Positions 9,103-18,464 of a stretch of 37,970 nucleotides of DNA are shown piece after piece. The stretch comes from Oscillospiraceae bacterium (GTDB taxonomy: Bacteria; Bacillota; Clostridia; Oscillospirales; Ruminococcaceae): the NCBI GenBank assembly GCA_029267825.1, contig JAJUHO010000006.1, forward strand, positions 1 to 37,970. The letters run 5' to 3'. Under the pieces are notes generated by a model. It saw nothing but the letters and a program-made list of their open reading frames with translations, did not search any database and was not told where the DNA came from. The position numbers and the translations under genes are program-made. Numbering within the stretch: position 1 is the stretch's first letter; the number at the start of each line of letters is the position of its first letter.

Positions 9103-9878
9103 AAAAAGTGCTTGCCATTGCCGGATCTGACCCAAGCGGCGGTGCCGGAATTCAAGCGGATATCAAAACAATTTCGGCCCATGCTATGTATGCCATGTCA
9201 GTTGAAACCGCATTAACTGTTCAAAATACTATGGGCGTTTATGAAGTAATTGGACTGCCTGCCGATTTTGTAAAAAAACAGCTTGAATGTGTTTTGGATG
9301 ACATTCCTCCGGATGCAATAAAAATAGGGATGCTTTTTTCGTCTGATATAGTGGACTGCATAACGAAAGTGCTTGGCAAATTTGGGATGAAGAACATTGT
9401 GCTTGATCCTGTTATGATTTCCACAAGCGGCAAAAGGCTTTTGGACAAAACAGCTGAAAATGCTTTGATAGACAAGCTTTTTCCGCTTTCAGATTTGATA
9501 ACCCCAAATATACATGAAGCGGAAAAAATCAGTGGAATGATAATAAATTCATTGGAAGATATGAAAAAAGCTGCGGTTTTAATTTCGCGCTTTTGTAAAG
9601 GTGGAGTGCTTGTCAAAGGCGGACATTTTGGAAATTGTACCGATGTGCTTTATTTTGAAAATCAATTTTTTGTTTTTGAAGGGGAAAGGATAGATAATCC
9701 TAATACTCATGGCACAGGCTGTACGCTTTCCTCGGCAATAGCCTGCAATCTTGCCGCAGGTAGGAATTTGCCTGAAAGCGTCATGCTTGCAAAAGAATAT
9801 GTAACCGGAGCTATAAAAGCCATGCTTGATATTGGAAAAGGCAGAGGACCGCTTAATCATTTCTGGAAATTAAAATAA
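9099..9878 (+). CDS. thiD: Hydroxymethylpyrimidine/phosphomethylpyrimidine kinase
   Basis: AIAGSDPSGGAGIQADIKT, LDPVMISTSGKRLL, NTHGTGCTLSSAIA; overlaps the thiE end (ATGA-type coupling). Confidence 0.95.
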   Translation: MKKVLAIAGSDPSGGAGIQADIKTISAHAMYAMSVETALTVQNTMGVYEVIGLPADFVKKQLECVLDDIPPDAIKIGMLFSSDIVDCITKVLGKFGMKNIVLDPVMISTSGKRLLDKTAENALIDKLFPLSDLITPNIHEAEKISGMIINSLEDMKKAAVLISRFCKGGVLVKGGHFGNCTDVLYFENQFFVFEGERIDNPNTHGTGCTLSSAIACNLAAGRNLPESVMLAKEYVTGAIKAMLDIGKGRGPLNHFWKLK

Positions 9879-9887
9879 TTTTAATAA

Positions 9888-9924
9888 CAAAAACGGCTGA
9901 ATATAAAAGTTCAGCCGTTTTTGC
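9888..9924. terminator. Bidirectional terminator between thiD (+) and the SASP gene (-)
   Basis: aaaaacggctgaa-N8-ttcagccgttttt, flanked by A and T tracts. Confidence 0.85.
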
Positions 9925-9966
9925 ATTTTAATCAATTTTTAGAAATTCAATTTTCTTTTAGACAGG

Positions 9967-10149
9967 TTATTTTTGGGTCTTGTAGGCGTCTATCATCTTT
10001 TTAACCATACGTCCGCCTATCGATCCTGCCTGCTGTGAAGTCAAGTCACCGTTGTATCCGGGCTTGAGGGTTACCCCTACTTCGTTTGCAGACTCCATCT
10101 TGAAACGTTCTAAAGCTTCTCTGCCTTGCGGTGTTGTTACGCCTTTCAT
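9967..10149 (-). CDS. Small acid-soluble spore protein, alpha/beta type
   Basis: FKMESANEVGVTLKPGYNGDLTSQQAGSIGGRMVKKMIDAY is the alpha/beta SASP signature. Confidence 0.95.
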   Translation of the reverse strand: MKGVTTPQGREALERFKMESANEVGVTLKPGYNGDLTSQQAGSIGGRMVKKMIDAYKTQK

Positions 10150-10201
10150 AACACTTACAACTCCTTAAAAAATAATTTTTGAAGCATGGGGTTTGCTTTA
10201 T

Positions 10202-10230
10202 TAGTATTGCATAACTTATTGTGTTTATAA
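10202..10230 (-). promoter_or_regulatory. Candidate SigG-type (forespore) promoter for the SASP gene
   Basis: On the minus strand: TTATA, 17 nt, AATACTA, close to GHATR-N17/18-CATWHTA; about 50 nt upstream of the SASP start. Confidence 0.5.
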
Positions 10231-10279
10231 GTGTAATTTTTTATCAACATCACCAAATTTTATCATTGACAAATCAAAT

Positions 10280-11869
10280 TCAAAATGGAGCAAAATTTTC
10301 CATTATTTTAAGAGCAATCCGTATCCCGTCAACAGCGGCACTCATTATTCCGCCTGCATATCCGGCGCCTTCTCCGCAAGGATAAAGATTTTCGACGTTT
10401 ATTGACTGTAAAGTTTCATTTCTTGTGATTCTTATAGGTGAGGAAGTTCTTGTTTCAGGGGCAGTAAGAATGGCATCCTTTTCACCAAAGCATTTCATGC
10501 TTTTTGAAAATTTTTCTATGCCTACTTTCATCGTATCGATTATAAATTTTGGAAAAATTTCATTGAAATCCGCTTCTTTTATGCCAATTGAATAGGATGG
10601 TAGAACGTTTTTAATTGTAATTCCGGATTTCCCTTCAAGAAAATTTCCAACTGAAACCGCAGGGGCCTTGTAGCCTTTTGTACCGGAAATATAAGCTTTG
10701 CGTTCAATTTCTCTGGCGAAATTCATTCCATCGAAAATGTTTTTCCCAAAGTCATCCGGAGAAACCGATACAACCAGAGCTGAATTTGCATTTTGCTTGT
10801 TTCTTAAAAATTCACTCATTCCGTTAGTTACTACTGTTTGAAGTTCGCTTGATGATGGTACAACAACTCCTCCCGGGCACATGCAAAATGTGTATACGGC
10901 ACGTTCTGCCGTGCGGTATGAAAGCTGATATTCCCCCTGAGGCAGCAAAGGGTTGTCAAAATGCTTTCCGTAAAGGCTTTTATTTACACTTTCTTGGGTA
11001 TGTTCAATTCTTGCGCCGACTGAAAATGCTTTGGGCTCCATAAAAACCCCTTTTTGAGCAAGCATTTCAAACGTGTCCCTTGCACTGTGACCGACCGCAA
11101 GAATTAAAGCTCCGGTTTTAATTTTTTCATTTCCAAGTGAAACAGAACAAAGCCTGCCGTTTTTTATTTCAATGTCAGAAAGCTTGGTATCAAACCGAAT
11201 TTCTCCGCCAAGACTTATTATTTTTTCTCTTAAAGCTTTTACCACTCTGCGCAGATTATCCGTTCCTATGTGAGGCTTTGCTTTTACCAGAATTTCTTCG
11301 GGAGCGCCAAATTCAACAAATTTTTCAAGTATATGCCTGCAAAGAGGATCTTTTATTCTTGTGGTAAGCTTTCCGTCTGAAAAAGTTCCTGCACCGCCCT
11401 CTCCAAATTGTACATTACATTCACAATCGAGCACTTCATTTTCCCAAAAATTATTTACCTTTTGGATTCTTTTTTCTACATTTGAGCCGCGTTCTATTAT
11501 AAGCGGTTTGTATCCGTATTCCGCAAGGGTAAGTGCTGCAAAAATTCCGGCCGGCCCAAAGCCTGCTATTACAATTTTCCCGTCAGGTTTTTGTGAACCT
11601 ATTTTAGGCTCTAATTTTGAAATTGCCGCGGGTGAGCAGTTTTTAAATTTTTCACAAAGACCTGTTTCAAGCTTTTCAGATTTAAGTTCAGCGTATATGC
11701 TGCTTACAAATTTAATTTTATCATGTTTTCTTGCATCGAGAGATGTTTTGTGTATTTCCGCTTTAAGAACGTCGGAGCATGAAATTCCGACTTTTTTAAA
11801 GGCAAGCTCTATTATGTCATTTTTGGATGCTTCAATAGGTGTTTCTATTTCTGATATTATTATTGCCAC
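10280..11869 (-). CDS. FAD-dependent oxidoreductase (COG2509-type uncharacterised flavoprotein)
   Basis: VIAGFGPAGIFAALTLAEYGYKPLIIERG dinucleotide-binding motif; VQFGEGGAGTFSDGKLTTR; C-terminal YPCGEGAGYAGGIMSAAVDGIR. Confidence 0.9.
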   Translation of the reverse strand: MAIIISEIETPIEASKNDIIELAFKKVGISCSDVLKAEIHKTSLDARKHDKIKFVSSIYAELKSEKLETGLCEKFKNCSPAAISKLEPKIGSQKPDGKIVIAGFGPAGIFAALTLAEYGYKPLIIERGSNVEKRIQKVNNFWENEVLDCECNVQFGEGGAGTFSDGKLTTRIKDPLCRHILEKFVEFGAPEEILVKAKPHIGTDNLRRVVKALREKIISLGGEIRFDTKLSDIEIKNGRLCSVSLGNEKIKTGALILAVGHSARDTFEMLAQKGVFMEPKAFSVGARIEHTQESVNKSLYGKHFDNPLLPQGEYQLSYRTAERAVYTFCMCPGGVVVPSSSELQTVVTNGMSEFLRNKQNANSALVVSVSPDDFGKNIFDGMNFAREIERKAYISGTKGYKAPAVSVGNFLEGKSGITIKNVLPSYSIGIKEADFNEIFPKFIIDTMKVGIEKFSKSMKCFGEKDAILTAPETRTSSPIRITRNETLQSINVENLYPCGEGAGYAGGIMSAAVDGIRIALKIMENFAPF

Positions 11870-11890
11870 TTTTCAAAAATCCTTTCTTTA

Positions 11891-11927
11891 AAAAAACAAC
11901 GCCCATGCGAGCGTTGTTTTGGTTTTA
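11891..11927 (-). terminator. Rho-independent terminator of cdaA-cdaR
   Basis: Minus strand: aaaacaacgc-N8-gcgttgttttttt, immediately after the cdaR stop. Confidence 0.8.
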
Positions 11928-13241
11928 TTGGGCTGTGCTTTTAGCTTTAAAAGTAGCCGTATAGCTGTCGTATGCCCATACGCAGCCTTTATTTGGTACG
12001 ATAAAAGTTATCGGATTATTAAAGTATTCACCATTTTTCAAATTAAGCCCAAGCAAATCAACTTGTGCCACAACGTCTTGAGCAGACAAGTCTTTTATTA
12101 TGTCCTCATATCCGATAAATGTAACGGTCCAACCTGACGTTACCGTTTCCACTTCAAAATTTGCCGGAACGTTTATAAACGAAATATTTTTGTTTTTTAT
12201 GTTTAAAGTTTTCTTTGCAAGTCCTTCGCTTTCAAAAGATACTGAAACATTTTGTATTCCTGATAGATTTTGAAAATCACTGTCAAGTTCCACAGGGAAA
12301 TTAAATACCGAACCTATGTCTATATCCCTTAAATCAATATACCCAAGAAGATAATCATTTATGTTTTGTATTTTGCTGCTTGGGCCTGCAACTTCAATAG
12401 AAGAATAATCCATATTGAATTTTAAATCTTCCAGCGGAAATCCTGTCGGGAGATTAGTAAATCTAACTTTAAATGTCAGCGTTTTTTTCATATATATTGG
12501 TATGGACACAGAGAAATTTGTTTGGTTTATATTTAAGTCTGATGTGTCCATAACCTTGTCGCCGCTGTATAAGATTAATTGGTTTCCGGAAGTCACTTCA
12601 TACGATTCTGTAAGAGGCTGCTTGTCAGTTCCGTAATCAGTTTTTACAACGCATTTTGTAATTTTGTTGATTTGCTCTTCAGGACCGGTAATGGTTACGG
12701 TGTTGGGGGAAACAATAGGAGTGCCTTTCATATAGCCATCTGCCGCATTGGCGTTAGGCGCTTCCGCTTCAAGTGGGAAATTCTTTGAAACTATTTTATC
12801 AAACGTCACCGGAATTGTAGATGGTCTTACTGAAAGGACGTTGAATTGTTTTCCGCTTTTGCTTGTAACTTCAAGTGAAAGCTGATATTTTCCAGCGGAA
12901 GTAATGTTTTCAATTATTGCTTTGGCCACAAGGTCTGATGAAGTTAAATCTCCTATTTCAGAGCGATTTCCTTCAATTTGAACGGTTACGTTTTCAAATT
13001 CCTGCCGGATTACTGAAAGCCCGTTTCTTTCGGCTGATGTACCGCTTAAATCTATTTTTACCGGAACATCTTTTATTGTCGGTGTTATTATTGGATAGAC
13101 TGTGGCAGAAATAAAAAACCAAACTATGATTGCCATTATCATAGAATAAATTATAAGCTTTATGTTATCTTTGAAGGAAATCCTAAAACGCTTTAAAAGT
13201 GCGAGTATGGATTCAAGATTCATTTTGTTTTTGTCCTCCAA
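11925..13241 (-). CDS. cdaR: YbbR-domain protein, CdaA regulator
   Basis: N-terminal TM followed by repeated YbbR-like segments (VPVKIDLSG, TITGPEEQINKI, VEVAGPSSKIQNI); overlaps the cdaA 3' end. Confidence 0.9.
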   Translation of the reverse strand: MEDKNKMNLESILALLKRFRISFKDNIKLIIYSMIMAIIVWFFISATVYPIITPTIKDVPVKIDLSGTSAERNGLSVIRQEFENVTVQIEGNRSEIGDLTSSDLVAKAIIENITSAGKYQLSLEVTSKSGKQFNVLSVRPSTIPVTFDKIVSKNFPLEAEAPNANAADGYMKGTPIVSPNTVTITGPEEQINKITKCVVKTDYGTDKQPLTESYEVTSGNQLILYSGDKVMDTSDLNINQTNFSVSIPIYMKKTLTFKVRFTNLPTGFPLEDLKFNMDYSSIEVAGPSSKIQNINDYLLGYIDLRDIDIGSVFNFPVELDSDFQNLSGIQNVSVSFESEGLAKKTLNIKNKNISFINVPANFEVETVTSGWTVTFIGYEDIIKDLSAQDVVAQVDLLGLNLKNGEYFNNPITFIVPNKGCVWAYDSYTATFKAKSTAQ

Positions 13242-14095
13242 AAGCTGATCTTTTTTTCTTTTTGGACTATTGGTTTTTCGGGTATAAGCCTTGTCCTCAA
13301 ATATTTTTTAAGAGTGTCGCGTGTAAAGCCTCTTGAAAGCTCTCCGTTTTCGGCAATTGAAATTGTTCCCGTTTCTTCGGAAACAACTATTACTATTGCG
13401 TCAGAATTTTCACTCATGCCTATTGCGGCACGATGTCTTGAACCAAGCTGCTTGTTTATAAGTTCTTCCTTTTGCGGTTTTGGCAAAAAGCATGCCGCAG
13501 CAAGTATCATTCCGTCGCGTATTATTACAGCACCGTCATGCAGCGGGGTTTTTGGATAGAAAATGTTCCCCAGCAGTTCTCTTGAAGGTGTAGCATTTAA
13601 AATTGTACCCGTATCTATTTGTTCTCCAAGCTTTGTTTGCCGTTCAATTACAATCAAAGCTCCGGTAGTTGTTTCGGAAAGTTCTTCGCAGGAATCAACT
13701 ATAGCATCAATTGCTGCTTCCCACCTTGCAATAAGTGTTTCATCATCTTGTATTCCCAGCGAAAAGATGCCTATTCTTTTCACTTTGGTCCTGCCCACTT
13801 TTTCAAGGGCTCTTCTAAGCTCCGGCTGGAATATTACGAACAGTGCAAAAAGGCCTATATCAAAGGTCTTGCTTAGTATGAATGTCAAAGTTTTCAATCC
13901 AAGCTGACTTGCCACAAGGTATGCAAGTATAAGCAGCAAAATGCCCTTTACAAGCTGAAAAGCCCTTGTTTCCCTAATCATTTTCCAGCCTTTGTATATT
14001 AAATATGAAAGGAGCGCGATATCCAAAAAGTCAATCGGCTTTATGGACCTTAGTATGCTCCAAATGCTTGAAAAAGTTGAAATAATAAAGTCCAA
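13220..14095 (-). CDS. cdaA: Diadenylate cyclase
   Basis: TM N-terminus; FQPELRRALEKVGR; DAC motifs LHDGAVIIRDG and GSRHRAAIGMSE; adjacent to cdaR. Confidence 0.95.
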   Translation of the reverse strand: MDFIISTFSSIWSILRSIKPIDFLDIALLSYLIYKGWKMIRETRAFQLVKGILLLILAYLVASQLGLKTLTFILSKTFDIGLFALFVIFQPELRRALEKVGRTKVKRIGIFSLGIQDDETLIARWEAAIDAIVDSCEELSETTTGALIVIERQTKLGEQIDTGTILNATPSRELLGNIFYPKTPLHDGAVIIRDGMILAAACFLPKPQKEELINKQLGSRHRAAIGMSENSDAIVIVVSEETGTISIAENGELSRGFTRDTLKKYLRTRLIPEKPIVQKEKKISFWRTKTK

Positions 14096-14223
14096 CCAGT
14101 CACGTCCTTTCTTTTTCTTGCTTTTAAAAAGTCATAATATAATTTTATCATAAAACGGCAAATTTTCAAGGCTTTTTAATAGTTTGTAGTTAAATTGTAA
14201 TAATATTTCTTTAAGTGCAGTTA

Positions 14224-14260
14224 GTCCCGCTGCAAAATTGCATTGACTTTGCAGCGGGAC
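14224..14260. repeat. Perfect 13-bp inverted repeat (hairpin) between cdaA and the cysteine desulfurase gene
   Basis: gtcccgctgcaaa (14224-14236) / tttgcagcgggac (14248-14260). No strong T run on the minus-strand side. Confidence 0.8.
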
Positions 14261-14265
14261 CGGAT

Positions 14266-15393
14266 TTATTTTTTAATTTGTTTTAAAGTTTTGACAATGG
14301 CGTATACCTGTTCTTCCGTGTTAAATAAAGACGGTGCGAAGCGAACGGTGCCTTCCGGAGCGCTGCCTATTGTTTTGTGAGCAAGCGGGGCGCAGTGCAG
14401 TCCGCCTCTTAAAGCAAAACCTTTGTCGCTCAAAGCTTTTGCAAGTTCTTCCGGTGAGAAGCCGTCAATATTGAAAGACACTATGGGAACATAATTGCAG
14501 TATGGTTTTCTGTATATTTTTATACCTTTAATAGGCGAAATCCCCTTGATAAACATATCGCAGAGCTTTTTTTCGTGAGCAAAAATTTTGTTTATTCCGA
14601 TTTTGTTTACAAAGGAAATTCCTGCGCCAAGCGAAAGTACTCCGACGGTATTTACGGTTCCGGATTCAAATCGGTCCGGAAGAAAATCAGGCTGTTCAAG
14701 ACTGAATGAGGAAGAGCCTGTTCCGCCTTCTATAATTGGGCTTAAAGGAAACTTTCCGTCGGTTATCATAAGTCCGGTTCCTGTTGTGCCGAAAAGTCCC
14801 TTGTGGCCTGATGTGCAAAGGATGTTTATGCCGTCTGAGAGTTTTAGAGGTATTATTCCGCAGGCTTGAGCCCCATCGGCTATAAAGCAAATGCCATGCC
14901 TCTTGCAAATTTCTCCAATTTTTTTAAACGGAAGTATTTGACCGGTGACATTGCTTGCTATCGTGCATACAATTGCTTTCGTATCGCTTTTTATCAGTTT
15001 TTCAAAATTATAAATAGTAATATTGTCATTTTCAGATGTTTTTGCAATGTCAAATGAGCAATCTTTTTTTGAAGATAACGAAAAAACCGGACGGGCAACA
15101 GAATTGTGCTCCAAATCTGAGATGATGACGTGTCCTCCGTCCGATAGCAAGCCTTTTATGGCAAAATTAAGCGCATGCGTGCAATTGTGGGTAAAAATTA
15201 CGTTTTCAATTTGGCTTCCAAAAAAATCTGCACAGATATTTCTGGCGTTATAAACAGCCATGGCTGTTTGCATTGAAAGCTTGTGCCCGCTTCTTCCGGG
15301 ATTGCCTCCGTATTTTGAAAACGCCGTCAAAACGGCGTTTTTTACACTTTCCGGTTTTGGGAAAGAGGTAGCCGCATTGTCAAAATTAATCAA
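14266..15393 (-). CDS. Cysteine desulfurase family protein (aminotransferase class V)
   Basis: INFDNAATSFPKP; THNCTHALNFAIKG; ADGAQACGIIPL; TSGHKGLFGTTGTG; ALRGGLHCAPLAHKTIG. Confidence 0.92.
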   Translation of the reverse strand: MINFDNAATSFPKPESVKNAVLTAFSKYGGNPGRSGHKLSMQTAMAVYNARNICADFFGSQIENVIFTHNCTHALNFAIKGLLSDGGHVIISDLEHNSVARPVFSLSSKKDCSFDIAKTSENDNITIYNFEKLIKSDTKAIVCTIASNVTGQILPFKKIGEICKRHGICFIADGAQACGIIPLKLSDGINILCTSGHKGLFGTTGTGLMITDGKFPLSPIIEGGTGSSSFSLEQPDFLPDRFESGTVNTVGVLSLGAGISFVNKIGINKIFAHEKKLCDMFIKGISPIKGIKIYRKPYCNYVPIVSFNIDGFSPEELAKALSDKGFALRGGLHCAPLAHKTIGSAPEGTVRFAPSLFNTEEQVYAIVKTLKQIKK

Positions 15394-15626
15394 ATTTTAC
15401 CACCCGTTTCAATAAATCCGTTTTGCTTAATAGAGGCGTTTTCAAGGATTTTTAATATGCTTCTGATATCGCCTTTCACCCTGATGCTGTATCCGCATCC
15501 GGTAGCCAATTCTTTTGGGGTTCTTTGTATTTCGCAATAGTACCCCATTGATTTTAGCAGGTTCTGAGCCTTGATGGCGTAAGTTATTGAAGTAAGGGCA
15601 ATCAAATAAAAAGAAGAAGCCGCCAT
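15390..15626 (-). CDS. DUF3343-like (putative Se/S carrier) small protein
   Basis: 78 aa; YLIALTSITYAIKAQNLLKSMGYYCEIQRTPKELATGCGYSIRVKGD; overlaps the cysteine desulfurase start. Confidence 0.8.
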   Translation of the reverse strand: MAASSFYLIALTSITYAIKAQNLLKSMGYYCEIQRTPKELATGCGYSIRVKGDIRSILKILENASIKQNGFIETGGKI

Positions 15627-15695
15627 AAAAAATCACCTCTGGTAGTAGTGCAGGGGATATTTTATTTTATGCGGCTTTTATATAATTTGATATAT

Positions 15696-16172
15696 TTAAA
15701 ATTTATTTTTTAAAATGCAGACTGCATGTGCGCTTATGCCAAGAAGTTCTCCGGTAAAGCCAAGTTTTTCTTCTGTGGTTGCCTTTACGCTTATGTTGGA
15801 AATATCAGTATTGCAGACATTTGCAATATTTTCCCTCATTGTTTGAATGTAAGGAGAAAGTTTAGGAGCTTGTGCTATTATTGTGGAATCTATATTGCCG
15901 ATTTCAAATCCTTTGTCGTTTATTAAATCTGTTACTTGCTTTAAAAGTATAAGACTGTCAGCACCCTCATATTCTTTTGAAGTATCCGGAAAAAGCTTTC
16001 CTATGTCGCCAATAGCAAGTGCGCCTAAAATTGAGTCCATAATTGCATGTACTAAAACGTCGGCATCAGAATGTCCCAAAAGCCCTTTTTCGTATGGGAT
16101 TTCCACTCCGCCGATTATAAGTTTGCGGTCCGGTACAAGCCTGTGCACATCATATCCATGCCCTATACGCAT
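15696..16172 (-). CDS. ispF: 2-C-methyl-D-erythritol 2,4-cyclodiphosphate synthase
   Basis: [51 protein letters not shown]. Start trimmed from the track ORF to the conserved Met. Confidence 0.96.
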   Translation of the reverse strand: MRIGHGYDVHRLVPDRKLIIGGVEIPYEKGLLGHSDADVLVHAIMDSILGALAIGDIGKLFPDTSKEYEGADSLILLKQVTDLINDKGFEIGNIDSTIIAQAPKLSPYIQTMRENIANVCNTDISNISVKATTEEKLGFTGELLGISAHAVCILKNKF

Positions 16173-16855
16173 CCTGTTCCCTCCATTAAAGCTCTTGCAA
16201 TGAAAATATCTTCGGACGTGGTTATTTTTATGTTTTTGTAGTCTCCTTGCGTAAGGCATATTTTTATGCCAACAGCTTCAACCAGCTGGCAGTCGTCGGT
16301 AAAATCAAGCCCATGTGAGATGGCGAAATTTACTCCTTCAAAATAAACTGATTTTTTAAAAGCCTGCGGGGTTTGAATAAGATAAAGCTTTGAACGGTCG
16401 GGAGTATCTATAATAAGCCCGCCGCTTACAGTTTTTACAGTATCCTTTGTCGGCACTCCAAGAGTTGCCCCGCCAAAAACCCTTGCATCCGCTATTGTTT
16501 TTGAAATAAGCTCAGACATTATTAAAGGCCTTGCCCCGTCATGGATGCAAAGCATTGAGGTTTCTTTTGAAACGGCTTTTAAGCCGTTTATTACCGATTC
16601 CTGCCTTGTGCTTCCCCCGGGAACAACTGTCGAAAGTTTTGATATTCCGGCGGATTTTGCAATTTCCTGCATTTTAGGAATATCTTCGGCGCGTGCCACA
16701 AGGATTATTTCGGCTATGTCATTGCAATTTTGAAAAGCAAGCATGCTTCTTGCAATAACTGGCATTCCGCAAAGGTCTAAAAACTGCTTGTTTTCTCCAC
16801 CCATTCGGCTGCTGCTGCCGGCTGCAGCAATTATTGCGGAAGTATCGGCTGCCAT
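16163..16855 (-). CDS. ispD: 2-C-methyl-D-erythritol 4-phosphate cytidylyltransferase
   Basis: [54 protein letters not shown]. Confidence 0.95.
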   Translation of the reverse strand: MAADTSAIIAAAGSSSRMGGENKQFLDLCGMPVIARSMLAFQNCNDIAEIILVARAEDIPKMQEIAKSAGISKLSTVVPGGSTRQESVINGLKAVSKETSMLCIHDGARPLIMSELISKTIADARVFGGATLGVPTKDTVKTVSGGLIIDTPDRSKLYLIQTPQAFKKSVYFEGVNFAISHGLDFTDDCQLVEAVGIKICLTQGDYKNIKITTSEDIFIARALMEGTGCV

Positions 16856-17967
16856 TATAATACCTCCCCGTAATTGCCAAGAAATTTAAAATAAGAAAGT
16901 TCCTTTTGAAGTTCAGCAAGCAGTCCTGATACTTTTGATTCTCTTATGTCCCCTGAAAAATCAAGGTAAAATATCACATCAAAGCTTCCGTTGGCAACAG
17001 GCTTGCTTTCAATGTGTTCCAAATCAAGACTGTTTACTGAAAACCTGGTAAGCAATCTTAAAAGAGACCCCTTTACGTTTGGAATGGAAAGTGAAACCGA
17101 AACAGTTTTTGGGGTTGATGGCATTTGAAATTTTTTTGATATACATATAAATCTTGTATAATTTGGAAAAACATTTGAAATTCCGGTTTTAAGGATTTCA
17201 AGCCCATATTGTTTTGCACATTGTTCGGAGCATATTGCGGCAATCGGTTCGCTGCTTTGTGCGACAAGCTGAGCTGCTGCTGCGGTATTTATATATGCTA
17301 TTTTTTGCAGATTGTTTGACTTTAGAAATTCTGAGCATTGAGAAAGTGCCTGTTCATGCGAATAGACTTTTTGCACACTTTCAAAACTTGTTCCGTTTCG
17401 CACGGCAAGGCAGTTTGTGATTTCGATTTGAGTTCTTGCAGCAATATAAAAATTATATTTCCGCATAAGGTCATAGGTTTCCGCTACGCTTCCTGCGGTT
17501 GAATTTTGTATAGGCAGTACTCCATAATCGATTTCGCCATTTTCTACAGCTTTAAAAACGTCTTCAAAGCTGTAAAAGAATGTAATCGGCTTTTCGCCGA
17601 AAATTTTTTTGCAAGCTTGTTCCTGATATGAGCCGCTGACTCCTTGGCATCCTATTTTTAATGCTTTTTCGGGGGCAAACTCATTAGGTTCCATAAAAAT
17701 ATCGGAGTGGATTTCTTGCTGTTGTAAAGCTTTGCTTATATCCATTATATTTTCAAAAAGAACTGCGGCCCCATTGGCGAGGTGCGGCGGAGAAAGTTTT
17801 TTTATGTTTTCAATTACCTCTTTTTCGCGCCCGCCTTGGAAAACCGGCAGATTATTTTGCTTTTTAAATTCAGCGACCCTTTTTACAACATCCATTCGTT
17901 TTACAAAAAGGGACAGCATTTCTTTATCTATTTGATCTATTTCATTTCTCAAATCTTTAAGGTCCAT
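16855..17967 (-). CDS. pheA: Bifunctional chorismate mutase / prephenate dehydratase
   Basis: N-terminal chorismate mutase (LRNEIDQIDKEMLSLFVKRMDVVKRVAEFK); dehydratase IGCQGVSGSYQEQAC, YGVLPIQNSTAGSV; ACT domain with LEHIESKP. Confidence 0.95.
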   Translation of the reverse strand: MDLKDLRNEIDQIDKEMLSLFVKRMDVVKRVAEFKKQNNLPVFQGGREKEVIENIKKLSPPHLANGAAVLFENIMDISKALQQQEIHSDIFMEPNEFAPEKALKIGCQGVSGSYQEQACKKIFGEKPITFFYSFEDVFKAVENGEIDYGVLPIQNSTAGSVAETYDLMRKYNFYIAARTQIEITNCLAVRNGTSFESVQKVYSHEQALSQCSEFLKSNNLQKIAYINTAAAAQLVAQSSEPIAAICSEQCAKQYGLEILKTGISNVFPNYTRFICISKKFQMPSTPKTVSVSLSIPNVKGSLLRLLTRFSVNSLDLEHIESKPVANGSFDVIFYLDFSGDIRESKVSGLLAELQKELSYFKFLGNYGEVL

Positions 17968-18086
17968 AAAATCCCCCAGTTTTTATTATTTGCTTTTTTA
18001 ATTATACTTTAAAAAGAGATTTTGCACAAGACAAAAATTATTTAAGCAAATATTTTTCTTTAATTTGTAAATATTAAAAATATTCC

Positions 18087-18115
18087 TTGTAATTATAAAC
18101 CAAAAGTCTTATAAT
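18087..18115 (+). promoter_or_regulatory. SigA-type promoter for the small-gene cluster
   Basis: TTGTAA (18087-18092), 17 nt, TATAAT (18110-18115). Confidence 0.65.
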
Positions 18116-18207
18116 TAAAGCAATAACTGCTGAATACATATGGAAAGTGGTATTAAAAAGTGAAGACCACGCTGTTGGCAGCATGGGCTTGATGAGGGGT
18201 ATGGCAA

Positions 18208-18417
18208 ATGAGCAAATATGAACCGCTATGGAAATACATACAAGAAAATGGTGGCAATTTGTTTAAGCTTACATTTTCAGATATTGAACATATAGTTGGC
18301 ATACCTGTTGACCACTCATTTCTAACATACAAAAAAGAACTTTTGACTTATAGTTATAAGGTTAAAAAAATTTCAATAAAGGAGCAGACTGTGTTGTTTG
18401 AAAAATTAAGTTAATCC
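18208..18417 (+). CDS. Small uncharacterised protein (68 aa), resembling the N-terminus of MSKYDPLWEYI-type (DUF7662-like) proteins
   Basis: MSKYEPLWKYIQENGGNLFKLTFSDIEHIVGIPVDHSF; gaggggt RBS 7 nt upstream. Family assignment is from memory. Confidence 0.65.
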
Positions 18418-18464
18418 TGCCGTAAGGCTTGATTTATATAAATTTATTTTAAGGAGAATGTTGC

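Noticed and set aside
11361-11891. 176-aa plus-strand ORF opposite the FAD oxidoreductase gene
   Set aside because: Antisense shadow; the minus-strand frame has clear flavoprotein motifs.
17968-18086. T-box or other riboswitch upstream of pheA (minus strand)
   Set aside because: AT-rich sequence with no T-box (AGGGTGGNACCGCG-like) motif and no terminator stem.
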